Source of the DNA: an uncultured Bacteroidales bacterium
GTDB lineage: Bacteria; Bacteroidota; Bacteroidia; Bacteroidales; Paludibacteraceae
Assembly: GCA_937891975.1 (NCBI GenBank)
Contig: CALAUA010000022.1
Span: forward strand, 21,927-85,926
Direction: 5' to 3'
Length of the DNA: 64,000 bases
The translations under genes and the position numbers were made by a program. This document shows, piece after piece, positions 15,107 through 24,264 of this stretch (positions are counted from its first letter, which is position 1; every line of letters starts with the position of its first letter). A model generated the notes under the pieces. It saw only the letters and a list, made by a program, of their open reading frames with translations, had not been told where the DNA came from and ran no database searches.

Positions 15107-16314
15107 TAAATTTTAGCGCGTTTCATACGTTTCTTAATATTCACTTGCACTACGCACCAGTCGATGAGTGGAGCAAAAGCGTTCATGAGGAGGATAGCGA
15201 GCATCATACCCTCTGGATAACCAGGGTTGAGTACGCGAATCACTACAGCCATGAAACCAATCAATGCACCATAAATCCACTTACCGCACTCAGTACGAGC
15301 AGAGGTAACAGGGTCAGTAGCCATGAAGACAGCACCGAACATGAAACCACCCGTAACGAGGTGCATGTACCATGGGTAGTTAGCCGCAGCAGTCTCTGCA
15401 CCAAACTCATTGAAGAGCCAAGCGGTGAGTGCACCACCAGCGAAGATGCTAAGCATAGTCTTCCAGCTGGCTACGCCAGTCACGATGAGCAATGCAGCAC
15501 CAAGCAAGATAGCCCAACCGCAAGTCTCACCAATAGAACCTGGGATAAGACCGTTGAAGGCAGTCCAGAAGTCCACTGGCATGAGGTTTGCTTCGGTAGA
15601 GGTAGCGAGTTGGGTGAGTGGGGTAGCACCAGAGAAACCGTCCACGAGGGTTTGTCCGTTGTCCCAGCCCCAAGTACCCTCGGTACGAACGAAGCACTTG
15701 TCACCAGTCATGTGGGTAGGATAAGCAAAGAAGAGGAACGCGCGCGCGATAAGAGCGACGTTGAAGATGTTGTAACCTGTACCGCCGAATACCTCTTTTG
15801 CAAAGATTACCGCAAAAGCAGTAGCCACAGCCACCATCCAGAGAGGAGTGTTGATTGGCACGATAAGAGGAATAATCATACCTGATACGAGGAAACCTTC
15901 TTGGATTTCTTCTTTCTTCCATTGTGCTACGGTGAACTCGATACCGAGACCTACACCATAGCTAACGATGATATATGGCAACACAGCCAACGCACCAAAG
16001 CCAAAGCTCTTCCAGAACAATGCCCAAGTCATAGCACCACGCACGAGTTCGCCAGTAGCGAGGAAGTGTTGGTAACCTACGTTGAACATACCGAAGAGCA
16101 GTGCTGGAACGAGTGCCATTACCACGAGGATCATGGTTCGCTTGCTATCCGAACCATCGTGGATCTGCGAACCTACGCGCTTAGCGGTGGTGTTTGGGGT
16201 GAAAAGGAAAGTCTCGAAACCGTCAAACAACGAGTGCAGCGCGGACAACTTGCCACCCTCTTCGAAATGAGGGCGAAGTTTCTCTACTATGTTATGTAAT
16301 TTCTTTAGCATCAC
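15106..16314 (-). CDS. nqrB: Na+-translocating NADH:quinone reductase subunit B
   Basis: A 402-residue polytopic membrane protein, the main sodium-path subunit. The flavinylation motif DGFSGAT (225-231) marks Thr231 for covalent FMN. Multiple helices follow the family layout (for example TMILVVMALVPALLFGMFNVG and VGLGIEFTVA). The start is ATGATG overlapping the nqrA stop (ATGA), and the stop TAA shares its last base with the nqrC ATG. The protein depends on ApbE and works in the NqrA-F complex. Confidence 0.96.
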   Translation of the reverse strand: MMLKKLHNIVEKLRPHFEEGGKLSALHSLFDGFETFLFTPNTTAKRVGSQIHDGSDSKRTMILVVMALVPALLFGMFNVGYQHFLATGELVRGAMTWALFWKSFGFGALAVLPYIIVSYGVGLGIEFTVAQWKKEEIQEGFLVSGMIIPLIVPINTPLWMVAVATAFAVIFAKEVFGGTGYNIFNVALIARAFLFFAYPTHMTGDKCFVRTEGTWGWDNGQTLVDGFSGATPLTQLATSTEANLMPVDFWTAFNGLIPGSIGETCGWAILLGAALLIVTGVASWKTMLSIFAGGALTAWLFNEFGAETAAANYPWYMHLVTGGFMFGAVFMATDPVTSARTECGKWIYGALIGFMAVVIRVLNPGYPEGMMLAILLMNAFAPLIDWCVVQVNIKKRMKRAKI

Positions 16315-17663
16315 TCAATCTCCTTTTTTAAGTTATCCAATGCGGCACGAACGATAGCTTGCAATGGCATCTTACTTGTACATACGTACTCGCAGAGCGC
16401 AAAGTCCTCTGGTGCTACTTCGTATGCACCCAATTGCTCCATGCTGTCGAGGTTGCCAGCAATCATTGCCTTAATCAAATACTCAGGATAGATATCCATT
16501 GGGAATACCTTGTCGTACTCACCGCTCACGATGATAGCACGGCGACCACCTTTGAGGCGAGCGTCCCAGTTGTATTTCTTCTTGCCGAAGAGCCACTCGG
16601 TCACGCAGTTGTTCACCATCTTAGCAGGGTCGGTCTTGCCTGCATTGAAGCTATTGAAGCGAGGCATAATCCATCCCATGAACTCGTGGGTCTCGTCACC
16701 CTCAGCGAGTACGGTGTATTGGTTGTCGTAGATGCTAACCATTTCATCAGCGCATACTTGGTGGCCAGAGAGCACGTTGCCTGCTACGAGGCGAGCGTTG
16801 CAGCCCTTGTAGATGTTGCTGGTGAAGATGGCACTGAGTGGCATGCCTGGCAATACGTTGTAGTATTGTGCACCGCTGGCGAGAGGGCCTGTGAGCGCCA
16901 CTTTCTTTTGCATGTCCACGATACCTTTAGTAAAGAGGCGACCGATGAGCGCGAGGTCTTGGATGTTGATGGTCCAAACGGTCTCGCCCTTAGCGATAGG
17001 AGCCACGTGGTTGATTTGTACACCTACGTTGCCTGCAGGGTGAGGACCTTTAACCTCGTATTTCTCGCAGTTGGTCAAGCCACGGAAAACAGGTGCGCTT
17101 GCGCAACATTTAATACCTACGTACACAGGTGCGATAGTAGCGAGTGCATTTACCGCAGCTTGCAGCACTGCACCTTGTCCATTGAGCACCCACTCGTAGT
17201 TTGGTGCTACGGGAGCGGTGTCGAAGGTAGAGATGAAGATGGTCTTAGGTTGCTTGCTTGGGAGAGCGATGCAATCGTAAGGACGTTGCTTAATGAGTGC
17301 CCAAAGACCTGATTGCAGCAAGAGGGCTTTAGCGTCTTGCTTGAGGTCGAAGGACTCATACTCAATCGTAGCATCGGCTTCGATGTCGATGGACATCACC
17401 TTGCGGCGCTCGCCACGTACAATGGCTACCACCTTACCGCTAACAGGCGATGTGAAGAGCATCTCAGCAAATGCCTTGTCGTGGAAGAGGGGAGAACCTG
17501 CTTTCACGCTGTCGCCTTCGCGGACCATGAGTTTTGGGGTCACGCTAGCGAAATGGTCTGGGACGATGTGGAAGATAGCAGGACGATTCACACTACCAAG
17601 TGTGAGGGCTGCTGCTCCATCAAATGGAATGTCCAAACCACGTTTCAGTTGGATTTTTTGCAT
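16311..17663 (-). CDS. nqrA: Na+-translocating NADH:quinone reductase subunit A
   Basis: A 450-residue cytoplasm-facing subunit, standard in length. It begins MQKIQLKRGLDIPFDG and continues with the family's biotinyl/lipoyl-like fold (VREGDSVKAGSPLF, then SPVSGKVVAIVRGERR). NqrA is thought to help form the quinone site with NqrB. First gene of the operon, with a promoter at 17829-17860. This gives an unusually long 5' leader of about 160 bases that contains a period-11 repeat array. Confidence 0.96.
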   Translation of the reverse strand: MQKIQLKRGLDIPFDGAAALTLGSVNRPAIFHIVPDHFASVTPKLMVREGDSVKAGSPLFHDKAFAEMLFTSPVSGKVVAIVRGERRKVMSIDIEADATIEYESFDLKQDAKALLLQSGLWALIKQRPYDCIALPSKQPKTIFISTFDTAPVAPNYEWVLNGQGAVLQAAVNALATIAPVYVGIKCCASAPVFRGLTNCEKYEVKGPHPAGNVGVQINHVAPIAKGETVWTINIQDLALIGRLFTKGIVDMQKKVALTGPLASGAQYYNVLPGMPLSAIFTSNIYKGCNARLVAGNVLSGHQVCADEMVSIYDNQYTVLAEGDETHEFMGWIMPRFNSFNAGKTDPAKMVNNCVTEWLFGKKKYNWDARLKGGRRAIIVSGEYDKVFPMDIYPEYLIKAMIAGNLDSMEQLGAYEVAPEDFALCEYVCTSKMPLQAIVRAALDNLKKEIE

Positions 17664-17731
17664 GATGTTAATTGTTTTTATTGTTTTATTTTATGTCTTT
17701 TTTTTAAGATTTTTGTCGCTTGGGGGCTTTT

Positions 17732-17775
17732 TATCGTTGGCTTATCTTCGGGGTATCTTCAGGGTATCTTCGGGA
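17732..17775 (-). repeat. Period-11 array in the nqrA leader
   Basis: TATCTTCGGGG, TATCTTCAGGG and TATCTTCGGGA follow each other at 17743, 17754 and 17765, preceded by a degenerate TATCGTTGGCT. On the nqrA transcript the array lies between the predicted start site and the ATG. Confidence 0.7.
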
Positions 17776-17828
17776 TAAATGAAGATGGAAGAAAAAGTGT
17801 AGATTCTTAAGAATCCATAAAAAGCGTG

Positions 17829-17860
17829 CAAAATTACTAAAAATTTTTGAGATATACAAA
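17829..17860 (-). promoter_or_regulatory. Promoter of nqrABCDEF operon
   Basis: Minus-strand TTTG (17857-17860), 20 bp, TAATTTTG (17829-17836). It interleaves with the plus-strand promoter at 17846-17876, so the two cannot easily be occupied together. Confidence 0.75.
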
Positions 17861-17876
17861 TTTATTTGTACCTTTG
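17846..17876 (+). promoter_or_regulatory. Promoter of the 448-residue secreted-protein gene
   Basis: TTTG (17846-17849), 19 bp, TACCTTTG (17869-17876), giving a leader of roughly 10 bases before the ATG at 17894. Confidence 0.75.
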
Positions 17877-17893
17877 CGGAAATTTTATAAAAA

Positions 17894-19240
17894 ATGATAC
17901 TTGGACTTATCTTTTCTGTATTGAGTGCGACATTCAGTTTGTCATCTACTACCACGGTGGATGTTTCGGGTGAAGTGCCAGCAGGAGCATCGTATGAGTA
18001 TGCTCGCAGTGCGACTACTGGACAAAAGGGGCAAATGACTGCTGGTCATTCCACGTGCTTGTCATTAACAGGTTGGGATGGTTGTACGATTCGTTCTGTA
18101 GCATTGCAGATGCGATCGAATAAATCGTCTGGTAAGGGCTCGCTATCGGTGCGTGTTGGTAGTGATGTTATTTGGAGCATAGCTGATGAGGAATTTGCAT
18201 CTTCGGCTTGGGCAGGTGAGTATACCACAGAGTGGGTGAATATACAGAAAGATGTGGAATATGTAGTTTCTTCTGGGAGCAAAGTAGAAATCGTTATTTC
18301 GGCATCAGAAAATAGCATATACATAGATAGTTATACGATAACATACGAAGAGGCTCCGTTACAATGTTATAGCGTAGATTTCAAGACTGGTTTGGATGCG
18401 GTTCCGACGCGCTTGGTGCAGTCGGCAGTAGGAGAACCAGTAGTGTTGCCCGAGTGGAGAGATACATTGGAATGGCGGTTTTTGGGATGGAGTGAAGAAG
18501 AGGTGTTGGATACATCAATATCCCCAACATTCATGGCTGCGGGTACAAGCTATGTTCCCTCTAGGAACACCATATTGTGGGCAGTGTATACGGATGGTGA
18601 CGAGGCAATTCAGACGGTTGATTATCAATCTGATACGTATGTCATTGCTAAGCGAGATGAAATGACTGAAGCTATACTTGGAACAGGGTATGGTATGGCT
18701 ATGTATGGTGGTGTAGAAGAAAATCAAGTAGCATTACGTGCTGTGCAAATGAGTCTAACGGAAGATGGATTGTATCGCTTGGAAACAGCAGTGCGTAAAG
18801 ATATGGCTTATGATGTGCATTTTGAGTCGGATAGTACCTTGACGCTGAGGCATGTACAGAGTAATATGTATATAGGGTATTTGGAGAAACAGTTGTGTGC
18901 GGAGCAATCCTTGTGGCGCTACCGTGTGTTGGAGGATGGAAGTATATTGTTGTATTATTTTAATGCGAATGATTCGTATGCTTTGTATTTTGGAGCTGGA
19001 GTAAATGGAATGAATCAAGATATTTCAGCTTATGCTCAGCGAGTAATGGTGGATAAATGGATAGATGATGCATTGGTGTTGTTTCCTGCAATTGTGATAC
19101 ATTATACATCTTGGCCGTTTGGCAAGGGTGACGGCGTGGAAACGGTGTATGTGGGTAGCGAGGAGGTTGTTTATCGTTTTGGATTATATGAGTTACGAGT
19201 GCAGAATGGTAAAAAAACATTGCGACTCTTGCATATGTGA
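17894..19240 (+). CDS. Secreted protein of unknown function
   Basis: A 448-residue protein with a short hydrophobic N-terminus (LGLIFSVLSATFSL) that reads as a signal peptide. The first 150 residues are beta-rich and end in IDSYTITYEEA, resembling carbohydrate-binding-like or jelly-roll folds of Bacteroidales surface proteins. About residues 155-240 hold a YSVDFKTGLDAVPT to WRFLGWSEEE segment of the InlB B-repeat type. The remainder is an unassigned beta-rich region. No catalytic motif is evident, and no C-terminal sorting domain was recognised. It has its own promoter, divergent from nqrA, and ends 44 bases before the DPP IV gene. Function not recognised. Confidence 0.75.
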   Translation: MILGLIFSVLSATFSLSSTTTVDVSGEVPAGASYEYARSATTGQKGQMTAGHSTCLSLTGWDGCTIRSVALQMRSNKSSGKGSLSVRVGSDVIWSIADEEFASSAWAGEYTTEWVNIQKDVEYVVSSGSKVEIVISASENSIYIDSYTITYEEAPLQCYSVDFKTGLDAVPTRLVQSAVGEPVVLPEWRDTLEWRFLGWSEEEVLDTSISPTFMAAGTSYVPSRNTILWAVYTDGDEAIQTVDYQSDTYVIAKRDEMTEAILGTGYGMAMYGGVEENQVALRAVQMSLTEDGLYRLETAVRKDMAYDVHFESDSTLTLRHVQSNMYIGYLEKQLCAEQSLWRYRVLEDGSILLYYFNANDSYALYFGAGVNGMNQDISAYAQRVMVDKWIDDALVLFPAIVIHYTSWPFGKGDGVETVYVGSEEVVYRFGLYELRVQNGKKTLRLLHM

Positions 19241-19259
19241 GAAAAAAGTATTAACTTTG
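19228..19259 (+). promoter_or_regulatory. Likely promoter of DPP IV gene
   Basis: CTTG (one base off TTTG, 19228-19231), 20 bp, TAACTTTG (19252-19259). It overlaps the end of the preceding gene and gives a leader of about 20 bases. Confidence 0.6.
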
Positions 19260-19284
19260 CACGAATTTTAGAAATGCTATAGGT

Positions 19285-21354
19285 ATGAGATATCTTATAA
19301 TATCTTTGATGATGATTTCCTGCATGTGTATGCATGCCGATGATATGATGCACTTGTTGCGTGGCGGCTATGATGCGAAGACGATGAGCGTGGAGGAAAT
19401 GGATAGTGTGTTGGCAGGTGAAGATGGAACGGTGAAAAGTGGTAGATATCGTTTGGGATATACTAATAAGCAGAAACTCTTTCGCCATTCGTTTTTTGCC
19501 GATTATTACCTCTACGACACTCAAAAAAATGATACAATTTGGCTAACGAATGAACCTGTGCGTGACGCTGCGATGTCGCCGAATGGTAAATATGTGGTTT
19601 ATGCTAAAGCGGATAATAACCTGTATATTTATAAGGTAGATTTCAAGACAGAAGTGGCAGTTACTACCGATACTAATCTGGAAATCTTCAATGGTATTTC
19701 CGATTGGCTGTATGAAGAGGAATTTGGTACGACAGGATTATTTGCCTTCTCACCAGACAATAAGTTTTTGGCATTTGTTCGTTTAGATGAAACAAATGTG
19801 CCGACCTTTGAGTGGCAAACCTATTTAAGTAGTGAGGCGGGTGATTTGTATCCACAATTGCATGCTCTGCGTTATCCCAAGGCTGGCGAAAATAATGCGA
19901 AAGCCACAGTTTGTGTGTACGATATTTATTATAAGACGATTCGTACTATGCAACTATCGGAGAAATACGATGGCTATATCCCTCGTATTCGTTGGACACA
20001 ATTATCTAAACCTACTAAGAAAGACGAACAGCCGACTTGCGATTTAATGCTGTTACATGTGAATCGTGATCAAAACAAAATAGAAGTTCTCAAGGGTAAT
20101 CCAAAGTCCACAGTCTGTCACCTTTTTTATTCGGAGCAAAGCAATAAATACTTTGTAAATTATGAACTTTTTGATGAATGGCAATGGTTGAGTGATAATC
20201 GAGTAATAGTGCTGAGTGAAAAAGCTGGATATACGCAAGCCTATCTATACTCTGCTCAAGGGGTAGAGCAAAAGATACTTACTCCTGAAAAACGTGATAT
20301 CACACGTATTTATGGATATGATGAGAAGTTGGGTATACTTTACTATCAGGCTGCACCAACGCCTATGACTAGGCAAGCATATGCTATTAATTTGAAGAAA
20401 AATACCACAACCCAACTCACGCAAGGCGAAGGAACTCATAACCTGCGTTTCTCGAAAGATTATAAACAATATATAGATTGTTATCAAAATCTTTCCACTC
20501 CCAACGTATATACACTTTATGCCAAAGGAGGGACTTCTAGGCTGATATTAGACAATGATTCGGTGCTGCAAGCGTGGAATGCTAGTGGTTATCCCAATAA
20601 AGAATTCTTTACTTTTACTACTGAGCGCGGCGATGAGTTGAATGGGTGGATGATTAAACCGACTAATTTCAATACAAGTCAACAATACCCTGTGGTGATG
20701 TTGCAGTATAGTGGACCTACTAGTCAGCGTGTGACGGATACATGGCGTAAGCGCTTTGGTCATTATTTGGCATCGCAGGGATATCTAGTAGTGAATGTAG
20801 ATGGTCGCGGTACGAATGCTCGTGGTAGGGAATGGCGCAATGCTACATACATGGAGTTAGGAGTGAAAGAGACTGAAGACCAGATAAGTGCAGCTAAATA
20901 CTTGAAAACATTGCCATACGTGGACGACAGTCGTATTGCTATTTGTGGTTGGAGTTATGGTGGTTACCAAACACTCATGTGTTTGAGTAAACAAGGTGAA
21001 GAAGCTGTATGGCAATGTGGTATAGCGATTGCGCCTGTGACTAGTTGGCGATTGTATGACTCAGCATATACAGAGCGCTTTATGCGTCGTCCGCAAGTAA
21101 ATGAGTTTGGCTACGAAGGTACAGACCTCATGCAGATGGCAGGCGACCTCACTGGCAAACTGCTCATTGTACACGGTCTGGCGGATGACAACGTGCATGC
21201 GCAAAATACGTTATTATATACCGATGCACTGGTGAAAGCGGGCAAGCAGTTTGAGATGCAATTGTATGTGGATGACAATCACTCCATTCGCAAACCGCAT
21301 AACAATGAGCACCTGCATCACCGTATTATGCTATTTTTGCAAAACAATTTATAA
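19285..21354 (+). CDS. Dipeptidyl peptidase IV (S9B prolyl oligopeptidase family)
   Basis: A 689-residue periplasmic protease that removes Xaa-Pro dipeptides. The signal peptide covers about residues 1-19 (ending MHADD). The N-terminal beta-propeller covers about 60-450 (for example DAAMSPNGKYVVYAK, SDWLYEEEFG with the family's double-Glu). The C-terminal alpha/beta hydrolase carries Ser557 in GWSYGGY, Asp634 in LADDNVH and His666 in DDNHSI. All three catalytic residues are present. The WLYEEE motif marks true DPP IV rather than other S9 enzymes. It leads a plus-strand run of genes that continues with a sugar transporter 19 bases later. The role is peptide scavenging. Confidence 0.93.
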   Translation: MRYLIISLMMISCMCMHADDMMHLLRGGYDAKTMSVEEMDSVLAGEDGTVKSGRYRLGYTNKQKLFRHSFFADYYLYDTQKNDTIWLTNEPVRDAAMSPNGKYVVYAKADNNLYIYKVDFKTEVAVTTDTNLEIFNGISDWLYEEEFGTTGLFAFSPDNKFLAFVRLDETNVPTFEWQTYLSSEAGDLYPQLHALRYPKAGENNAKATVCVYDIYYKTIRTMQLSEKYDGYIPRIRWTQLSKPTKKDEQPTCDLMLLHVNRDQNKIEVLKGNPKSTVCHLFYSEQSNKYFVNYELFDEWQWLSDNRVIVLSEKAGYTQAYLYSAQGVEQKILTPEKRDITRIYGYDEKLGILYYQAAPTPMTRQAYAINLKKNTTTQLTQGEGTHNLRFSKDYKQYIDCYQNLSTPNVYTLYAKGGTSRLILDNDSVLQAWNASGYPNKEFFTFTTERGDELNGWMIKPTNFNTSQQYPVVMLQYSGPTSQRVTDTWRKRFGHYLASQGYLVVNVDGRGTNARGREWRNATYMELGVKETEDQISAAKYLKTLPYVDDSRIAICGWSYGGYQTLMCLSKQGEEAVWQCGIAIAPVTSWRLYDSAYTERFMRRPQVNEFGYEGTDLMQMAGDLTGKLLIVHGLADDNVHAQNTLLYTDALVKAGKQFEMQLYVDDNHSIRKPHNNEHLHHRIMLFLQNNL

Positions 21355-21373
21355 ACAATAAAATCTATTTATT

Positions 21374-22627
21374 ATGACAAACAACAAATCAAACATTTTG
21401 CCCATCGTGGTGATGTTTCTCTTGTTCTTCATGATTGCTTTCGTGACCAATTTTGCTGGTTCGATGGGTGTGATTGTGAAGACGCAGTTTGGTGCCTCCA
21501 ACGCGATGGCACAGTTAGGTACATTGGCTAACTTCATTGCTTATGCAGTGATGGGCGTGCCAGCAGGTATTATTTTGAAACGTAAAGGTTATAAATTCAC
21601 CTCTCTATTGGCGGTGTCCGTGGGCTTTATAGGTGTAGGTGTACAATGGTTGAGCGGATATGCCGAGAGTTTCGGCGTGTACGTATTGGGCGCATTCATT
21701 GCAGGTTTCTCCATGTGCTTGCTCAATATCGTAGTCAACCCAATGCTCAATACCCTTGGCGGTGGTGGCAAACGTGGTAACCAATTAATCCAGTTCGGTG
21801 GCTCGTGCAACTCCATTGGTGGTACTTTGGCTCCAATCATCTTGGGTTATCTGATTGGTGGTAGCGCTGCTGCGGCACAAGTGGGCGATGCGGCTCCTGC
21901 TATGTTGGCAGCAATGCTTATCTTCTTGCTGGCATTTGTGATTATTTCCTTGACCAAGATTCCTGAACCACATATCGAGACGCCTGAACAACGTGCTGCT
22001 GCCAAGGCAAATAAAGACCAATATAGCCCACTTAGCTTCCGTCACTTTGTGTTGGGTGCTATTGCTATCTTCTTCTACGTGGGTGTTGAGGTAGGTATTC
22101 CTAATACAGCCAACCTATATATGTCTAACAATCCTGCTGTAGGTCCTGCTATTGCAGGTACCGTAGTGGGCTTGTATTGGCTGATGATGATGTGTGGTCG
22201 TCTGTTGGGCGGTGCTATCGGTGGTAAGGTGAGCAGCAAGGCAATGTTGGTAGCGGTATCTTCATTGGCAATTGTGATGTTGCTTTGCGTGATGTTCTTC
22301 CCAGAGACATGGGTAGTAACTTTCAAGGGTATCGAGTTGCCAGTGAGCATGATTCTGATGTTCCTCTGCGGATTGATGACCAGTGTGATGTGGGGTGCAA
22401 TCTTCAACCTCGCAGCCGAAGGATTGGGCAAATACACCCCAGCTGCCAGCGGTATCTTCATGGCATTGGTTTGTGGTGGTGGTATCTTGCCATTCTTCCA
22501 AAACCTCTTGGCCGACCATACCAACTACCTCATTTCCTACATCGTACCAATCGCAGGTTTGCTCTACATCCTCTTCTATGCCCTCATTGGTAGCAAGAAC
22601 GTAAACAAAGATATTCCTACAGAATAA
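21374..22627 (+). CDS. Sugar MFS transporter, FHS (FucP/GlcP) family
   Basis: A 417-residue membrane protein with about 12 helices. It begins LPIVVMFLLFFMIAFVTNFAGSM and carries the FHS-family features VVNPMLNTLGGGGKRGNQLIQFGGS (about 116-140, split here as NPMLNTLGGG and QLIQFGGSCNSIGG) and a late AASGIFMALVCGGGILP. FHS transporters carry hexoses or fucose with protons or sodium. The next gene is a ROK glucokinase, so glucose or a related hexose is the likely substrate. No substrate-deciding residue can be read reliably. It sits 19 bases after DPP IV and 32 bases before the kinase. Confidence 0.9.
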   Translation: MTNNKSNILPIVVMFLLFFMIAFVTNFAGSMGVIVKTQFGASNAMAQLGTLANFIAYAVMGVPAGIILKRKGYKFTSLLAVSVGFIGVGVQWLSGYAESFGVYVLGAFIAGFSMCLLNIVVNPMLNTLGGGGKRGNQLIQFGGSCNSIGGTLAPIILGYLIGGSAAAAQVGDAAPAMLAAMLIFLLAFVIISLTKIPEPHIETPEQRAAAKANKDQYSPLSFRHFVLGAIAIFFYVGVEVGIPNTANLYMSNNPAVGPAIAGTVVGLYWLMMMCGRLLGGAIGGKVSSKAMLVAVSSLAIVMLLCVMFFPETWVVTFKGIELPVSMILMFLCGLMTSVMWGAIFNLAAEGLGKYTPAASGIFMALVCGGGILPFFQNLLADHTNYLISYIVPIAGLLYILFYALIGSKNVNKDIPTE

Positions 22628-22659
22628 TTCATCATTCAAAATTCATAATTAACTAAGTT

Positions 22660-23619
22660 ATGCAAAAGAAACCTTATGTATTAGGCCTTGATATGGGTGG
22701 CACAAACTCCGTATTGGGCGTTGTAGATGCACGTGGCCATGTATTGGCACGTACTTCCATCAAAACACAAGCTTATCCAAACATCAATGACTACGTGAAT
22801 GCACTGTACGACGAAGCAATCAAAATCGTTGATTCAGTAGGCGGTATGGACTTGATTCGCGGTATTGGTGCAGGTGTACCAAATGGCAACTACTATACTG
22901 GTATGATTGAGGGCGCTATGAACTTGCCTTGGCAATCTGTACCATTTGCTCAACTCATGACCGACCGCTTCGGTGTACCATGCAAGATCACCAACGACGC
23001 CAACGCTGCGGCTATGGGCGAAATGACCTATGGTGCTGCTCGTGGTATGAAGAACTTCATCATGATTACTTTGGGTACAGGTGTAGGTTCGGGTATCGTA
23101 GTAGATGGCAAAGTGGTGTATGGCCACGACGGTTTTGCGGGCGAGTTAGGTCACACATGCGCTGTGCGTGGTGAGGAGGGTCGTTCTTGCAACTGCGGCA
23201 AGAAGGGCTGCCTTGAAGCGTATGCTTCGGCTACTGGCGTAGCGCGTACAGCTAAAGAGATTATCTCTTCTACCACCAAGGAAACCGTGCTTCGCAATCT
23301 TGACATCGATGCTATTACCTCAAAAGACGTATATGATGCTGCTGAACAAGGTGACGAAGTAGCCAAGGAGATTTTTGACTACACAGGCACTATTCTGGGT
23401 CAGCAATTGGCAGATTTCATTGCTTTCAGTGCACCAGAGGCAATTGTGATGTTTGGTGGCTTGACCAAGTCTGGTCATTGGATCAAAGACCCAGTAGAGA
23501 AGGCTATGAACGACAACGTGCTTCCTTTGTGGCGCGGTAAGGTGCAAGTGCTCTTCTCTGATTTGAAAGAGGCAGATGCTGCGGTATTAGGTGCTTCTGC
23601 ATTGGCTTGGGGCGATTAA
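22660..23619 (+). CDS. ROK family sugar kinase, probable glucokinase
   Basis: A 319-residue kinase. The phosphate-binding loop is LDMGGTNSVLGVVD (10-23). The catalytic Asp113 is in TNDANAA. The ROK zinc site is His165 (GELGHT) with Cys177, Cys179 and Cys184 (CNCGKKGC), followed by LEAYAS. The length is typical. A zinc site and the absence of an HTH domain indicate a kinase, not a ROK repressor. It lies directly after an FHS sugar transporter, supporting uptake and phosphorylation of glucose to glucose 6-phosphate. N-acylhexosamine is a possible alternative substrate. Confidence 0.92.
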   Translation: MQKKPYVLGLDMGGTNSVLGVVDARGHVLARTSIKTQAYPNINDYVNALYDEAIKIVDSVGGMDLIRGIGAGVPNGNYYTGMIEGAMNLPWQSVPFAQLMTDRFGVPCKITNDANAAAMGEMTYGAARGMKNFIMITLGTGVGSGIVVDGKVVYGHDGFAGELGHTCAVRGEEGRSCNCGKKGCLEAYASATGVARTAKEIISSTTKETVLRNLDIDAITSKDVYDAAEQGDEVAKEIFDYTGTILGQQLADFIAFSAPEAIVMFGGLTKSGHWIKDPVEKAMNDNVLPLWRGKVQVLFSDLKEADAAVLGASALAWGD

Positions 23620-23626
23620 TGTAAGG

Positions 23627-24253
23627 GTGGTATATATACCATTTTTATATCAATTTCCCACATGGGCTCAACGTTTGTATAAGGGCGTTGAGTGGCGTAG
23701 AGATCCATCGTCGAAGGTCGTATATTTGACCTTCGATGATGGTCCCATTCCAGAATGTACGCCAATATTATTGGATATCTTGGGTAGATATGATGTAAAA
23801 GCTACTTTTTTTATGGTAGCTGATAATGCAGAACGATATCCAGATTTATTAACTCGTGTGCGTGCAGCAGGACATAGAGTAGGTAATCACACTTACCATC
23901 ATTTGCGTGGGTGCAAGAATGATACTGCGACGTATGTGGCGGATGTACAACGTGCTAATAAAGTATTGCAAACGCCATTGTTCCGTCCACCACACGGTAG
24001 GATGACCTATACGCAGAAGAGAACGATAATTGATGCAGGATATAAAATTTGTTTGTGGGATGTGTTGACCCATGACTATAATCCATGTTATACAGAAGAA
24101 AAGATGTTGGAGATAGTGAAACGTTATGTACGTAATGGTAGTATTATTGTGTTTCACGACTCGTTGAAGTCAAAAGATAGAATGCTAAAGGTTCTGCCTT
24201 TAGTGATTGAGTGGTTGCAAGAAGAAAGATATACATTTGGGATATTAGACTAA
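23627..24253 (+). CDS. Polysaccharide deacetylase (NodB-like, CE4)
   Basis: About 208 residues if started at the GTG at 23627. The open frame extends to a GTG at 23591 inside the kinase gene, but the family usually begins close to the IPFLYQFP stretch, so the later start is preferred. The NodB core is clear: TFDDGP (35-40), with the catalytic and metal Asp pair, and a metal-binding HxxxH (His88, His92 in NHTYHH). RPPHGR follows, and FHDS is near the end. CE4 enzymes remove N- or O-acetyl groups from chitin-like, peptidoglycan or surface glycans. No signal peptide is obvious, so it may act in the cytoplasm or be anchored. It is closely spaced with its neighbours, suggesting one operon. Confidence 0.87.
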   Translation: MVYIPFLYQFPTWAQRLYKGVEWRRDPSSKVVYLTFDDGPIPECTPILLDILGRYDVKATFFMVADNAERYPDLLTRVRAAGHRVGNHTYHHLRGCKNDTATYVADVQRANKVLQTPLFRPPHGRMTYTQKRTIIDAGYKICLWDVLTHDYNPCYTEEKMLEIVKRYVRNGSIIVFHDSLKSKDRMLKVLPLVIEWLQEERYTFGILD

Positions 24254-24264
24254 TTGGCTTGAAA

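Noticed and set aside
14959..15885. 308-codon open frame on the plus strand across nqrC/nqrB
   Set aside because: Lies antisense to two well-identified nqr genes, low-complexity mixed composition rich in His/Ser/Thr, no promoter or motif. Long shadow frames are expected opposite GC-richer coding DNA.
16359..17312. 317-codon open frame on the plus strand inside nqrA
   Set aside because: Antisense shadow of nqrA with no family features.
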